From Pseudomonas poae (GTDB lineage Bacteria > Pseudomonadota > Gammaproteobacteria > Pseudomonadales > Pseudomonadaceae), in assembly GCA_028869255.1 (NCBI GenBank), contig CP110972.1, positions 439,001 to 503,000 of the forward strand: a stretch of 64,000 nt of DNA, written 5' to 3'. The notes beneath the pieces are model-generated. The model was not told where the DNA came from. It worked only from the letters and a program-made list of their open reading frames with translations, and made no database searches. Positions 16,862-26,068 of the stretch are shown in pieces (positions within the stretch are counted from its first letter, which is position 1; the number at the start of each line of letters is the position of its first letter). A program made the position numbers and the translations under genes.

Positions 16862-17989
16862 TCAGTACTTATGATCGTTCAGCAGGTCTTGCACGCTGGA
16901 CGACGGCCAGCGTTTGTAGAACTTCAGCAGCTCGGCGGCGCGGTTGGTGAAAATGCCGTCGACGCCGGCCTTCATCACCTTGTCGAAGTCCACTGGCTCA
17001 TCCACGGTATAAACGTGCACCAGCAGGCCCTTGTCATGGGTCAGCTTGTTCATTTCAGGCTTCACCAGGTCGGTGTAGCTTTGGTCGCCGTGGTCGGTCA
17101 GCTCGGCCGACGGGCCGGTGCCGATGGCGCCGAGGCTCTTGGCTTCGTCCACCCATTTTTCGAACTCGGCGGCGTCTTTCGGCGCTTGCTTGGCGTAGTA
17201 GGCGGCCTTGGTCGGTTCGCCGGATTCGGCGAAGGTTTGCGTGGATTTCGGCTCGATGCTGCCTGGGCCGACCCACAGCAGCAGGATTTTCGGGGTGTTC
17301 GGCATTTCTTTCTGCAGCTCTTTGAGGCTGGCAGTCTCGAAGGTTTGCAGCACCACACGGCCTTTGCCCTGGCCGACGCCGGTGTTGCTCTTGCCCAGCT
17401 TGGAACCGGCGGAGCTCAACCAGCCTTTATCCAGCAGCTTGTTTTTCAGGTCGGCTTCGATGCCCGGGAATTGCTTGGGCTCTTTGGTTTCGATGTACAG
17501 GCCGGGTTTGTGCTGCGGGTTGCCTTCGGCGATCTTGATGATGTCGTCCAGGCTCTGGATTTTCAGGCCGACGAAGCCTGGGCGCGCACGGTCCGGGTAG
17601 GCGGCGTTGAACCAGCTGCCGGCGTCGAGGGTTTGCAGCTCTTTCCAGGTGAACTCGTTGGCCGGGGCGTCCTTGCGGTCGGGGAACTTGGTGGCCACGT
17701 CGGTGGTGCGCTGCAGGTTGTTGTCGTGCAGGGCGAACAGGACGCCGTCCTTGCTGCGCTGCAGGTCCATTTCCAGGTAGTCGGCGCCCAGGTCGCGTGC
17801 GACCTTGTAGGCGGCGGCGGTGGACTCCGGCGCGTCGTAGGAAGCCCCACGGTGAGCGATCACGGCAGGGTAGGGGATGCCTTCGTTTGTCGCCAATTCA
17901 GCCGGGCTGATCGGGTCGGCAGCCTGTGCCTGGCCGAGGCCGAGCGCCAGTGCGAGCAGCAGGGCGCTCTTGGAAAACGTGACAGGCAT
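16862..17989 (-). CDS. glpQ: Periplasmic glycerophosphodiester phosphodiesterase
   Basis: A 375-residue exported enzyme. The signal peptide is MPVTFSKSALLLALALGLGQ, with cleavage near AQA/ADP. The GDPD signature VIAHRGASYDAPESTAAAY and DYLEMDLQRSKDGVLFALHD carry the catalytic His pair and metal-binding Glu/Asp. The protein hydrolyses glycerophosphodiesters to glycerol-3-phosphate and an alcohol in the periplasm. I chose the ATG at 17987-17989, preceded by AAAGGA; a longer frame exists but has no signal-like start. GlpQ is often phosphate- or glycerol-regulated, but no Pho box was identified here. Confidence 0.9.
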   Translation of the reverse strand: MPVTFSKSALLLALALGLGQAQAADPISPAELATNEGIPYPAVIAHRGASYDAPESTAAAYKVARDLGADYLEMDLQRSKDGVLFALHDNNLQRTTDVATKFPDRKDAPANEFTWKELQTLDAGSWFNAAYPDRARPGFVGLKIQSLDDIIKIAEGNPQHKPGLYIETKEPKQFPGIEADLKNKLLDKGWLSSAGSKLGKSNTGVGQGKGRVVLQTFETASLKELQKEMPNTPKILLLWVGPGSIEPKSTQTFAESGEPTKAAYYAKQAPKDAAEFEKWVDEAKSLGAIGTGPSAELTDHGDQSYTDLVKPEMNKLTHDKGLLVHVYTVDEPVDFDKVMKAGVDGIFTNRAAELLKFYKRWPSSSVQDLLNDHKY

Positions 17990-18189
17990 ATGCGAAGTCC
18001 TTTCGTGGAGGTAGCTTTGAGAAGGCCTCCTTTTTAACAATTGATTGCGAAAGGCGCTATCACCAAACCGACATTAACGTGCGCACGGGCCAATTTTCTT
18101 GGTTTTTTTAGGACGCATTCCAGTACTCTTGCCCGAAGCTGCCCCGTTAGAGGACGGCACTTTCCGCCACGCGTGTAAACCATCTTTCC

Positions 18190-18210
18190 AGTCCCTGTGG
18201 GACTTTTCTG
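18190..18210 (+). promoter_or_regulatory. Short hairpin in the leader of the 18222 gene
   Basis: A perfect 6-bp stem (AGTCCC 18190-18195, GGGACT 18199-18204) with a TGT loop is followed by TTTCTG, ending about 15 bases before the start codon. It could be a weak terminator or translation-control hairpin. No known family was recognised. Confidence 0.3.
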
Positions 18211-18221
18211 TGAGGTTTACC

Positions 18222-18545
18222 ATGCGCATTACTTCCGAGCTTATCTGCCAGGCCGCCGACCAACTCCATGGTTTTGTCGGCCTGAACCGCAAGACCGGCC
18301 AGTACATCGTACGTTTCAGCGAAGACTCCTTCGGCATGGACGTGGCCGATGACGGCATCATCCCCACCGCTGAGTTTGTCTGGCTGCCGGCCCCCGAGCA
18401 AACCATGACCCTGTCCCGCGAGCGCATCCAGTTGCTGCTCGACCAGAACATCGACGACCGCATCAACATCAGCGAACCGCTGCGCGTGTATATGCGGCGT
18501 GTGGAAATTCCACAGATCAGTGCGTTGCGCAGTCTGGTGAGCTAG
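18222..18545 (+). CDS. Conserved Pseudomonas protein of unknown function
   Basis: A 107-residue soluble protein starting MRITSELICQAADQLHGFVG. It also contains YIVRFSEDSFGMDVADDGII, PTAEFVWLPAPEQ and LQLLLDQNIDDRINISEPL. I know similar short proteins from many Pseudomonas genomes but no described role. GAGG stands 9 bases before the ATG; the longer frame from 18099 has no ribosome site. No signal peptide or membrane segment is visible. The gene is flanked by glpQ (divergent) and a large REP palindrome. Confidence 0.75.
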   Translation: MRITSELICQAADQLHGFVGLNRKTGQYIVRFSEDSFGMDVADDGIIPTAEFVWLPAPEQTMTLSRERIQLLLDQNIDDRINISEPLRVYMRRVEIPQISALRSLVS

Positions 18546-18554
18546 TAACTGCTG

Positions 18555-18729
18555 CAAGCGGGCTTGTTGTGGCTTTTTGTGGCGAGCGGGCTTGCCCGCG
18601 TTGGGGTGCGAAGCGCCCCCATTCAGCACCCCTCGGTGTTTCAGATACACCGAGAGCGCTGGTTTTGGGGCTGCTTCGCACCCCGACGCGGGCAAGCCCG
18701 CTCGCCACAACAAGCCTGCTTGCCACATA
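18555..18729. repeat. Large REP palindrome (long-arm BIME)
   Basis: Two arms of about 40 bases (18579-18622 and 18667-18708) are near-perfect inverted copies starting GTGGCGAGCGGGCTTGCCCG. They differ by one substitution and one indel and enclose about 45 bases. Extra partial copies (AAGCGGGCTTGTTGTGG, CAACAAGCCTGCTTGCCAC) lie outside them. It follows the 18222 gene and precedes the convergent monooxygenase-like gene. Confidence 0.85.
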
Positions 18730-18753
18730 AGCCTGCTCGAAACCCATGCAGGG

Positions 18754-19077
18754 TTACTCGCTGGTGAAGGCGTAAGCCCGCTCCACCTTGCACACCCGCG
18801 TTTGAAACGCCGAGTACCAGGTGGCGCGCCCTTGCTCGCGCACCGCACGGTGGTCGGCCTGCTGCTTCCAGGCCAGGATCGCGGCCTCGCTGGTCCAGTA
18901 CGACACGGTGATCCCGAGACCATCCTCCCGCGCCGATTCCACGCCGAGAAACCCCGGTTGTTCGCGTGCCAGTTCCAACATACGGTTGGCGGCCTGGCCG
19001 TAACCTTGATCGCCTTCGGTGCGCAGTGAGCTGAAAATCACTGCGTAGTAGGGCGGGGTGGGTGTGTTGGCGATCAT
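18754..19077 (-). CDS. Antibiotic biosynthesis monooxygenase (ABM)-like protein
   Basis: A 107-residue dimeric alpha-beta barrel type protein. PPYYAVIFSSLRTEGDQGYG, ELAREQPGFLGVESAREDGL, ITVSYWTSEAAILAWKQQAD and HRAVREQGRATWY are the usual ABM signature strands and helices. Relatives include heme- or quinol-modifying monooxygenases, but many are uncharacterised. I chose the ATG at 19075-19077 because it overlaps the upstream stop as ATGA, implying coupling; the track start 18 bases earlier lies inside the other gene. It is co-transcribed with the amidotransferase-like gene. Confidence 0.82.
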   Translation of the reverse strand: MIANTPTPPYYAVIFSSLRTEGDQGYGQAANRMLELAREQPGFLGVESAREDGLGITVSYWTSEAAILAWKQQADHRAVREQGRATWYSAFQTRVCKVERAYAFTSE

Positions 19078-19781
19078 GCCGATTGCTCCTGACACGCTTT
19101 GAGCAGGGCAATCGCCAGGGGCGGGGTAATGCCCTGAAGCGCGGCGCGTTCCGGCTGGAACAGGGTGGCGACGAAGAACGGATGGTCGAGCAGCTCCATG
19201 GCGCGCAACTCCCCCGCCGAATCATGGCCGCTGGGAATCAGCTCGCGCTCCAGCAATGCGTCAGCGAACTCGCGATTTACGCCGTAACTGCAGCGGTAGC
19301 CTTCCTCAATGTCGAGACGGCCGTAAGCCTCGGCGATACGCGTGTAGGGCGCCAGACGCACGGTGCCTGAGGCTTCAACCAGGGCGCAGCTCAGTGGCGC
19401 GATCACTGCGCGTTCAGCGTTGGGCGCCAGTTCGCCATGTTCGGCATCGGCCCAGCCCAGCACATTGCGGGCATATTCCAGCACTGCGTGTTGAAAACCG
19501 CCGCAGGTGCCGAGGAAAGGTCGCCGTTGCTCGCGGGCAAAGCGGATGGCGCGCAGGGCACCCTCGGTGTCGCGGTAGGGGCTGGCGGGGACGCACCAGA
19601 AGCCGTCGAAGCCTTGCAGTTCAGCAACTGCGGTGAGGGTGTCGGTGTCGAGCCAGTGCAGGTGCACCGTCAGGCCGAGGGTGTCGGCGGCCTGTTGCAC
19701 CGCAACGGGAATGGCCTGGTGCGCGGTCACGTCGGGGTTGTAGTCGCCGATCAAGGCGAGGTGCAGGGCGGTGGCGGTCAT
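19074..19781 (-). CDS. CTP synthase C-terminal-like glutamine amidotransferase-fold protein
   Basis: A 235-residue class I glutamine amidotransferase-fold protein starting MTATALHLALIGDYNPDVTA. The nucleophile elbow is FLGTCGGFQHAVLEYARN, with Cys in the expected place, and the C-terminal HPFFVATLFQPE matches the CTP-synthase-like branch (His/Glu pair partly replaced). It is a stand-alone domain with no synthetase part. Members of this family are often named CTP synthase C-terminal region-related (seleno)protein; this copy uses Cys (TGC), not Sec. The acceptor substrate is unknown. It overlaps the ABM-like gene and is divergent from a LysR gene. Confidence 0.82.
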   Translation of the reverse strand: MTATALHLALIGDYNPDVTAHQAIPVAVQQAADTLGLTVHLHWLDTDTLTAVAELQGFDGFWCVPASPYRDTEGALRAIRFAREQRRPFLGTCGGFQHAVLEYARNVLGWADAEHGELAPNAERAVIAPLSCALVEASGTVRLAPYTRIAEAYGRLDIEEGYRCSYGVNREFADALLERELIPSGHDSAGELRAMELLDHPFFVATLFQPERAALQGITPPLAIALLKACQEQSA

Positions 19782-19861
19782 CTAAGGCATCCCATGGCTT
19801 GTTGTGTGCTGTTGCGCACTATAGATTGGCGTTCACGCAATCAATATTGGCATTTGCCCAT

Positions 19862-20761
19862 ATGTTCAATGCAGCCACGCACTATCAAATTGACTACGCC
19901 GACCTGTCGCTGATCCTTGCGCTGGTGCGTGGCGGCACCCTGGCGCGGGCGGCGGCGTTGTTACGGGTGGATGTGTCAACGGTGTTCCGTGCGGTGCGAC
20001 GCCTGGAGGCGGCGCTGGGCCAGACGCTGTTTGAGAAAAGCCGCGCCGGCTACCTGCCCACCAGCCTGGCCGGCACCCTGGCGCAGCAGGCGGAATACGC
20101 CGAGCAAGCCCTGGAAGCTGCGCGGGTCGGCGTGGAGCAAGGCGGTGAAGTGATCAGCGGCACGGTGCGCCTCACCTGCACCGACTCGGTGTTGCAGGGT
20201 TTACTGCTGCCGGCCCTGGCGCACTTCATGCCGCAGTTTCCGGCGCTGACCCTGGAGCTGAGCACCTCGAATGATTTCGCCAACCTCAGCCGCCGCGACG
20301 CGGACATCGCCTTGCGCCTGACCCGTACGCCGCCGGAGCATCTTGTAGGACGCTGCCTTGGCACCGTGTCGTATCAAGTCTGCGCAAGTGTGGACTATGC
20401 ACGCCGCCACTCAGGCGTCGAGCTGGCTGCGCTGGCCTGGATCGCCCCGGATGACTTCCTGCCCGACCACCCCTCGGTCGCCTGGCGCCGCGAACACTTG
20501 CCGGGTGTGCGCCCAAGCTATCGCTGTAACAGCATGCTGTCGGTGACCGAGCTGGTGCGGGCGGGGTTGGGTGTGGCGGCGTTACCGGATTTTCTATTGG
20601 ATGACGCCCTGCAACCATTGGGCCCCGCGTTGGCAGGGCACGACACGGCGTTATGGCTGTTGACGCGCCCTGATTGCCGGGCGCTGCGCTCGGTGGTCAC
20701 GCTGTTTGATGAGTTGGGCCGGCATGTGCAATTGCCGGGGCGTCAGGTTTTTCGCACATAG
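19862..20761 (+). CDS. LysR-family regulator divergent from the amidotransferase/ABM pair
   Basis: A 299-residue protein from ATG 19862. The helix-turn-helix LILALVRGGTLARAAALLRV and DVSTVFRAVRRLEAALGQTL is LysR-type. The effector domain contains VRLTCTDSVLQGLLLPALAH and the usual LRLTRTPPEHLVGR segment. An in-frame ATG at 19799 has no ribosome site and sits near the divergent start. The gene is likely to control the 19781-18754 pair. Its 3' end overlaps the convergent DUF1003 gene by 19 bases. The effector is unknown. Confidence 0.85.
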   Translation: MFNAATHYQIDYADLSLILALVRGGTLARAAALLRVDVSTVFRAVRRLEAALGQTLFEKSRAGYLPTSLAGTLAQQAEYAEQALEAARVGVEQGGEVISGTVRLTCTDSVLQGLLLPALAHFMPQFPALTLELSTSNDFANLSRRDADIALRLTRTPPEHLVGRCLGTVSYQVCASVDYARRHSGVELAALAWIAPDDFLPDHPSVAWRREHLPGVRPSYRCNSMLSVTELVRAGLGVAALPDFLLDDALQPLGPALAGHDTALWLLTRPDCRALRSVVTLFDELGRHVQLPGRQVFRT

Positions 20762-21261
20762 TGCTCATGCATTTCGCACGTCAGGGCGTCGATGTGCTCC
20801 GTCAGTTGTTTGGTCATCTCCGTCAGCCGGGTGTTCTGCTCCAGCAGTTCCAGCAAGTGCTTGGTGGTCTGCGCGGCCTGGGCCTGGCGTTCGGAGTTGG
20901 CGATGGCCAGCGCTTCGCGGTGCTGCGCATCGGCGTCCGACTGGGCTTTATCGCGGGCCGCCTGGCGTGTCTGGGCCAGCAGGATCAGCGGCGCGGCGTA
21001 GGCCGATTGCAGGCTGAAGGCCAGGTTGAGCAGGATGAACGGGTACACGTCGAAGTGCGTGATGCCGGTCATGTTCAGCACCACCCACAAAATCACGATT
21101 GCGGTTTGCGCACCGAGGAAGGTGGGGGTGCCGAAGAAACGGGCGAAGGCTTCGGCCTTGAGGGCAAAGGTGTCGTTGCCGAAGGTCGGCGCCAGGTGGG
21201 CGTGGCCACGGTGGAAGCGCAGGTGGTCGACGGGGGCGGCTTCGGGCTTGTCTGGGGTCAT
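20743..21261 (-). CDS. DUF1003 membrane protein
   Basis: A 172-residue protein. The central part has two membrane helices (FLGAQTAIVILWVVLNM and YPFILLNLAFSLQSAYAAPL) with LILLAQTRQAARDKAQSDAD after them, which is the DUF1003 signature. A coiled-coil-like C-terminus (LLELLEQNTRLTEMTKQLTE) follows. The family is widespread and mostly uncharacterised. The 3' end overlaps the LysR gene end by 19 bases. The gene downstream on the same strand starts beyond 21335, so it is probably monocistronic. Confidence 0.87.
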   Translation of the reverse strand: MTPDKPEAAPVDHLRFHRGHAHLAPTFGNDTFALKAEAFARFFGTPTFLGAQTAIVILWVVLNMTGITHFDVYPFILLNLAFSLQSAYAAPLILLAQTRQAARDKAQSDADAQHREALAIANSERQAQAAQTTKHLLELLEQNTRLTEMTKQLTEHIDALTCEMHEHYVRKT

Positions 21262-21334
21262 GGCGGGCTCGGGTTTTCATAGAGACAGTGAAGCACTATA
21301 GACCGGGCCCTCGGCCGCCCGCATGAAGATAGGG

Positions 21335-22654
21335 TCAGCTGGCGCCACGCTCATTGGCAAACGCGCTGACGGCCTGCACTGCCTCGCTGGTGCCTTCGCG
21401 AATCTGCAGGATCACCGTACCGGCCTGGTTGGCCAACTCCACACCCTGCGCGGCGCGGTCGCGGGTGGCGTCCATGCTGTCGATGGCCTGGCGGGTTTCA
21501 GCCTGAATCATCGCGATCATGCTGGAAATCTCCGTGGTGGAACCGCTGGTGCGCGCCGCCAACTGCCGTACTTCATCGGCCACTACGGCAAACCCCCGGC
21601 CTTGTTCACCGGCGCGGGCTGCTTCGATGGCCGCGTTGAGGGCCAGCAGGTTGGTCTGGTCGGCGATGCCGCGAATGGTGTTGACGATGGCGGTGATCTG
21701 CTGCGAGCGATCACCGAGCTTGGCGATCAACTGCGAGGAATCGTCGATGTCTGCAGAAATTTCACGCATGCCGCTGGCGGTTTTCTGAATCACTTCGGCG
21801 CCTTTTTCCGCCATGTCCTGGGTGTGCAGCGACAAGTGATACGCCTGGGCTGCGCTCTGTGCATCCGCAGCGTGTTGTTGCACGCGTGCGGTGATGTCCG
21901 ACGCAAATTTGACCACTTTGCACAGACGCCCGCTGGCGTCGTACACCGGGTTGTAGTTGGCTTCGAGCCACACGGTCTGGCCGCTTTTATCCACGCGTTC
22001 AAATTGGCCGCTGAACAGCTCGCCCTGGTTCAAACGCCGCCAGAAATCACTGTAGGCCGAGCTATTGGCCAGCTCCGGGGTGCAGAACAGGCGATGATGT
22101 TTGCCCTGGATCTGCCCCAGGCTGTAGCCCATGCGCTGCAGAAAATTCGCGTTGGCGGTGATGATGGTGCCGTCGAGGTTGAACTCGATCACCGCCATCG
22201 CCCGGCCGATCGCTTCCAGTTTGGCGTTGGCTTCGCTTTCGGCCTGCAGGCGCGGGGTGACGTCCATGGCGTACTTCACCACTTTGATCACCTGGCCGGT
22301 GTCATCGCGCACCGGGTTGTAGCTGGCTTCCAGCCACACCGAATGCCCGTTGCCACTCACGCGTTCAAAAGTGCCGGACTGCAATTGGCCGCTGCGCAGG
22401 TTCGACCACCACTGGCCGTACTCGGCGCTGCGGGCGAAGGCGGGCGTGCAGAACATCCGGTGCGGCTGGCCTTCGATCTGATCGGCGCGGTAGCCCATGG
22501 TCTTGAGGAAGTTGTCATTGGCGCGTAGCACAGTGCCGTGCAGGTCGAATTCAATCACTGCCATGGAGCGCTCGATGGCATCCAGCAGGCTGGCCTGATG
22601 GGCGACGGTATGTTGCAGGGTATTGATGGTTTTCTTGTGGGCGTTGAATAGCAT
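21335..22654 (-). CDS. PAS-PAS methyl-accepting chemotaxis transducer (BdlA/Aer-like)
   Basis: A 439-residue cytosolic transducer without membrane helices. Two PAS domains (residues about 20-135 and 140-260) share the motif pair [20 protein letters not shown] / [20 protein letters not shown] and [19 protein letters not shown] / [20 protein letters not shown] signalling hairpin ([20 protein letters not shown]) follows. This architecture matches P. aeruginosa BdlA (biofilm dispersion) and Aer-like energy sensors. The start ATG at 22652-22654 opens MLFNAHKKT; its ribosome site is weak. Whether it controls dispersion is inferred from architecture. Confidence 0.83.
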   Translation of the reverse strand: MLFNAHKKTINTLQHTVAHQASLLDAIERSMAVIEFDLHGTVLRANDNFLKTMGYRADQIEGQPHRMFCTPAFARSAEYGQWWSNLRSGQLQSGTFERVSGNGHSVWLEASYNPVRDDTGQVIKVVKYAMDVTPRLQAESEANAKLEAIGRAMAVIEFNLDGTIITANANFLQRMGYSLGQIQGKHHRLFCTPELANSSAYSDFWRRLNQGELFSGQFERVDKSGQTVWLEANYNPVYDASGRLCKVVKFASDITARVQQHAADAQSAAQAYHLSLHTQDMAEKGAEVIQKTASGMREISADIDDSSQLIAKLGDRSQQITAIVNTIRGIADQTNLLALNAAIEAARAGEQGRGFAVVADEVRQLAARTSGSTTEISSMIAMIQAETRQAIDSMDATRDRAAQGVELANQAGTVILQIREGTSEAVQAVSAFANERGAS

Positions 22655-22917
22655 GTTCGGGGGCTCGGGCAAGCAAGCTGCAGGGAGTATCCATGGGTAT
22701 GCGCCTGCCCCCGTAAGGCTTTGCCGTACGGTTGACGTGCTCATTGTCAGCCTCCTTGTGCTGACAGCAGGGGTGGAACAACGGATTAAGAGTGATCAGC
22801 CTGCCAAGAAGTTCGCCCCTTGGGGAGGTCCTTTTCTGGGTAGGCGACCGATGGTGTCATTATGCTATCGACGAGGGCGCGGAGCCGGAAATTCAGACGA
22901 AATGTCGTAGGGCCATC

Positions 22918-23976
22918 TCAGGCGGAGTGCGCGACCCTTTCGTCACTGACATTCACCCGGTTGCGCCCGGTGTCTTTGGCGGCGTACAGCGCACGGTCCG
23001 CGGCATTCAGCCACATGGCCGCATCGGTGTAGAACGGCTGGAAATCCGCCAGGCCGATGCTCAGGCTTACGCGCAGTTCCGGAATTTGCGGGTTGCGGTA
23101 ATTGCTGAAGGTTTCGCGCATGCGCTCCATGATCTGCGCGGCTTGTTCCAGAGGCATTTGCGGAAGAATCACACAGAATTCATCGCCACCGTAACGCCCG
23201 GCCAGGTCGTTTTCCCGCAGGTTGCGCCGCAGCTCCAGGCTCAATTGCCGCAGCACCGCGTCCCCGACGATATGCCCGTGGGTGTCGTTGATCTGTTTGA
23301 AGTGATCGATATCGATCAACGCGATAGTGGCGTTGCTCTGCTGTTGCTGGCACTTGTGGTATTTGAGGTGGAGCAGGTCTTTCCAGGAGCCATGATTGAG
23401 CAGGCCGGTAAGGCTGTCGGTGCGGCTCAGGGCACTGAGGGCGCGTTTATGTTCCGACAGTTTGATCGCCAGTTGGTAACAGACCATGCCGATGGCCATC
23501 GGGTAGAGGGTCAGCATCGGCAGGCAGGTGTAGACCTGCAGCAGGCCGACGTCGGGGTTGAACGTGATGCCGAACAGCGCCCACGCCACACCGATGCCTA
23601 CTGCCTGAGCGAGCAAGCCGCGCAGGAACAGGCGCTTGCCGCCCGCAGCGACGTTGTTCATGGTCATCATCGACAGGATGGTGACCGCCGTCAGCGGCGT
23701 AAACTGCGTGGCGGCGGCCCAGAAACCGCCGCACAGCGAGTCATACAGCAAGTTGCGTTGCTCGGCCTGGTAGGGATAGCGAGAGCGCGTCGAAAGCTGA
23801 TACGCCACATGCGCCCAGGCAAAGCCGTTGAACAACACAAAGGCCCAGACCCAGCCTGGCATCGTGAGGGGCCACAGGGCCCCGATGACACTGATGCAGC
23901 CGATACCCAGGCCGATGATCCTTGGCTTGTAGATCCGTTTGGCAAATGACAGCCCTTTGCCTTGTCTGTTTTCCAT
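22918..23976 (-). CDS. MASE2-GGDEF diguanylate cyclase (AdrA-like)
   Basis: A 352-residue protein. The N-terminal ~170 residues hold several membrane helices with YKPRIIGLGIGCISVIGALW and PGWVWAFVLFNGFAWAHVAY, as in the MASE2 sensor of AdrA/DgcC enzymes. The GGDEF domain follows: DSLTGLLNHGSW, IDIDHFKQINDTHGH, and the intact active site GRYGGDEFCVIL. A product-inhibition I-site (RxxD as REND) sits five residues before GGDEF. It should make c-di-GMP from two GTP. It is monocistronic and separated from the PAS chemotaxis transducer by 263 bp. Confidence 0.9.
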   Translation of the reverse strand: MENRQGKGLSFAKRIYKPRIIGLGIGCISVIGALWPLTMPGWVWAFVLFNGFAWAHVAYQLSTRSRYPYQAEQRNLLYDSLCGGFWAAATQFTPLTAVTILSMMTMNNVAAGGKRLFLRGLLAQAVGIGVAWALFGITFNPDVGLLQVYTCLPMLTLYPMAIGMVCYQLAIKLSEHKRALSALSRTDSLTGLLNHGSWKDLLHLKYHKCQQQQSNATIALIDIDHFKQINDTHGHIVGDAVLRQLSLELRRNLRENDLAGRYGGDEFCVILPQMPLEQAAQIMERMRETFSNYRNPQIPELRVSLSIGLADFQPFYTDAAMWLNAADRALYAAKDTGRNRVNVSDERVAHSA

Positions 23977-24167
23977 AGATTCCTGGGTCAGCTATTTTTT
24001 ACAGGTACGGCGAAGCGCGTCCGCTGGATCAACCGTTGATCGGATAATGCCGGTGAATATTGTCAGTTATTCGCGTGGGAATAATCAGTGTCCTTCCAGG
24101 CCATTTGCGCAATACAGAGGGCGAATGCGTCAAAAACGACCCGAAATGTCGCTCGTACAACAGCGGT

Positions 24168-24794
24168 TTATGGCTGGCGCGGCGTTTTCACTTCGTAACC
24201 GGCGAGGAACAGATCGATGGCTGACTCGATCACCCCGGCCTGGGCGGTGGCGTCGAGGGTCGGTTGGCCCAGGGTGATCTGCGGCCAGAACGCGAAGGCT
24301 TTGAGCAGGCTCTGGATCTGGTGGGCGGCGAAGGCGGGGTCGCTGCAGGTGAGGCGGCCGTCTTCGTGGGCGGCGCGCACCCATTGGGTAAAGCCTTCTT
24401 CGCGTTTGCTCAGGCGGTTGACCATATCCTGCGCACGCTCCGGTGAATGGATGGTGGCGGCGATGGCGACGCGGGCCAGGTCGAGGAAGTTGGCGTCCGA
24501 CATCATCTTCATTTTCGCTTCCAGCAACCCGCGCAATTGTTCGCGCAGTGGGCGGTCGCTGGCGTAGCTGATGTCGAGTTGCGCAACGCTGCTGGCCCAG
24601 AGCTGGTGGAGAATCTCGGAAAACAGCTCTTCCTTGCTCGGGAAATGGTTGTATACCGTGCGTTTGGACACGCCGGCAGTGGCAGCGATTTTGTCCATGC
24701 TGGTGACCTCGAACCCATTAGCCCGAAACTCGGCGATAGCCGCAGCCACAATGGCTTCGCGTTTGCGGTCGGTAAGGCGTTGAGGGGCAGTCAT
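24168..24794 (-). CDS. TetR-family repressor
   Basis: A 208-residue protein. The N-terminal helix-turn-helix (IVAAAIAEFRANGFEVTSMD, KIAATAGVSKRTVYNHFPSK) is typical TetR/AcrR. The ligand-binding domain ends LFLAGYEVKTPRQP. It is transcribed away from a metallo-beta-lactamase-fold gene at 24919, and the 124-bp gap holds a clear palindrome (24871-24886). It very likely represses itself and the hydrolase. The ligand is not predictable from the sequence. Confidence 0.9.
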   Translation of the reverse strand: MTAPQRLTDRKREAIVAAAIAEFRANGFEVTSMDKIAATAGVSKRTVYNHFPSKEELFSEILHQLWASSVAQLDISYASDRPLREQLRGLLEAKMKMMSDANFLDLARVAIAATIHSPERAQDMVNRLSKREEGFTQWVRAAHEDGRLTCSDPAFAAHQIQSLLKAFAFWPQITLGQPTLDATAQAGVIESAIDLFLAGYEVKTPRQP

Positions 24795-24870
24795 GGAAGG
24801 CGCTCGGTCCTTTGAGGGGAAATTACACCGGGTAGTTTACTTGCTCCGGGTTTTGTTGCAATCTAGAAAC

Positions 24871-24886
24871 TACACTGTGCAGTGTA
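24871..24886. promoter_or_regulatory. Candidate TetR operator palindrome
   Basis: TACACTGTGCAGTGTA is made of two inverted 7-base arms (TACACTG/CAGTGTA) around a TG centre. It lies 33 bases before the hydrolase start and 77 bases before the TetR start, the usual place and size for a TetR operator. Confidence 0.6.
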
Positions 24887-24918
24887 ACTTATGAGCGAAT
24901 CGTAGGAGTCACTCAGTA

Positions 24919-25971
24919 ATGGCTACCCTCTCAACCCGTCTTAAGCCTGCGTCCCTCAAGCCTGCCGAGCAGGAGCAGGGGCACTTCACCAATGACGCCC
25001 CGATTCAACACGGAGGCTTTGGGAAGACCTTGCGCATCTTCTGGAACATGCTGTTCAACAAGCCGCGCAGTACGCGGCCAGTGGGCAATATTCCGGTGCA
25101 ACCCCTGACGCGTGAGCAGCTATTGGCCGCTCCCGATCACAGCGTGTTTCGCCTTGGGCATTCCACTGTATTGTTGAAAATGCGTGGCAAGTTCTGGGTC
25201 ACCGACCCGGTATTTGCCGAGCGCGCCTCGCCGTTCAGTTGGGCCGGCCCCAAGCGTTTCCACCAGCCGCCCATCAGTCTTGAAGAGCTGCCGCCCCTGG
25301 AGGCGGTGATTCTTTCCCACAACCACTACGACCATCTTGACCATAAGGCTGTCGTCCAGTTGGCCGCCAAGACCCGCTACTTTCTGGCGCCCCTTGGCGT
25401 GGGCGATCTTTTGATCAAGTGGGGCGTCGATGCCGGCAAGGTACGGCAACTGGATTGGTGGGGGGGCACCGAGGTGGATGGCATTCGCTTTATTGCCACG
25501 CCGGCGCAGCACTTTTCCGGGCGCGGGCTGTTTGACTCCAACCAGACCCTGTGGTGTTCCTGGGTGATGATCGATGGTGCGCGACGGATCTTTTTCAGCG
25601 GCGACACCGGCTACTTCGACGGCTTCAAACGTATCGGAGAACAATACGGCCCGTTTGACCTGACGCTGATGGAGACCGGCGCCTACAACGTCGACTGGCC
25701 CCATGTGCACATGCAACCTGAGCAAACCCTGCAAGCGCATATCGACCTCAAGGGCCGCTGGCTGCTGCCGATTCACAACGGCACGTTCGACCTTGCATTT
25801 CATGCCTGGCACGAACCCTTTGACCGCATCATGGCCCTGGCCTGGGAGCGCAATGTGTCGATTACCACACCGCCGATGGGCCAGGCATTCAGTTTGAACC
25901 AGCCTGAACGCGGGTATGCGTGGTGGTTGGACGTGGAAACCCAAGGGGCGCAAGAGCGCCTTGTCAGCTGA
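24919..25971 (+). CDS. MBL-fold metallo-hydrolase (RomA / NAPE-PLD-like branch)
   Basis: A 350-residue metallo-beta-lactamase-fold enzyme. The metal motif is HxHxDH in ILSHNHYDHLDHKAV, with FFSGDTGYFDGF and LPIHNGTFDLAFHAWHEP providing further ligands. The N-terminal FRLGHSTVLLKMRGKFWVTD is characteristic of the NAPE-PLD/RomA-like branch, whose members include phospholipase-type hydrolases and outer-membrane-related proteins. No signal peptide is seen. GGAG precedes the ATG. It is under probable TetR control. The substrate is unknown. Confidence 0.85.
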   Translation: MATLSTRLKPASLKPAEQEQGHFTNDAPIQHGGFGKTLRIFWNMLFNKPRSTRPVGNIPVQPLTREQLLAAPDHSVFRLGHSTVLLKMRGKFWVTDPVFAERASPFSWAGPKRFHQPPISLEELPPLEAVILSHNHYDHLDHKAVVQLAAKTRYFLAPLGVGDLLIKWGVDAGKVRQLDWWGGTEVDGIRFIATPAQHFSGRGLFDSNQTLWCSWVMIDGARRIFFSGDTGYFDGFKRIGEQYGPFDLTLMETGAYNVDWPHVHMQPEQTLQAHIDLKGRWLLPIHNGTFDLAFHAWHEPFDRIMALAWERNVSITTPPMGQAFSLNQPERGYAWWLDVETQGAQERLVS

Positions 25972-26068
25972 CCAAACAGGTGTTGGAAAAAGGAAGTTTC
26001 AAGCTGTTTCAGGGCTGCGACAGGTGACAGTCAAGGGTGCGATGATCCGCGAAACTTGATGTTTCGGG

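Noticed and set aside
19074..19781. Selenocysteine in the CTP-synthase-like protein
   Set aside because: The nucleophile codon is TGC and the frame has no internal TGA, so no Sec is needed.
22792..23949. 385-codon plus-strand frame
   Set aside because: It is antisense to the GGDEF gene and has no recognisable domain.
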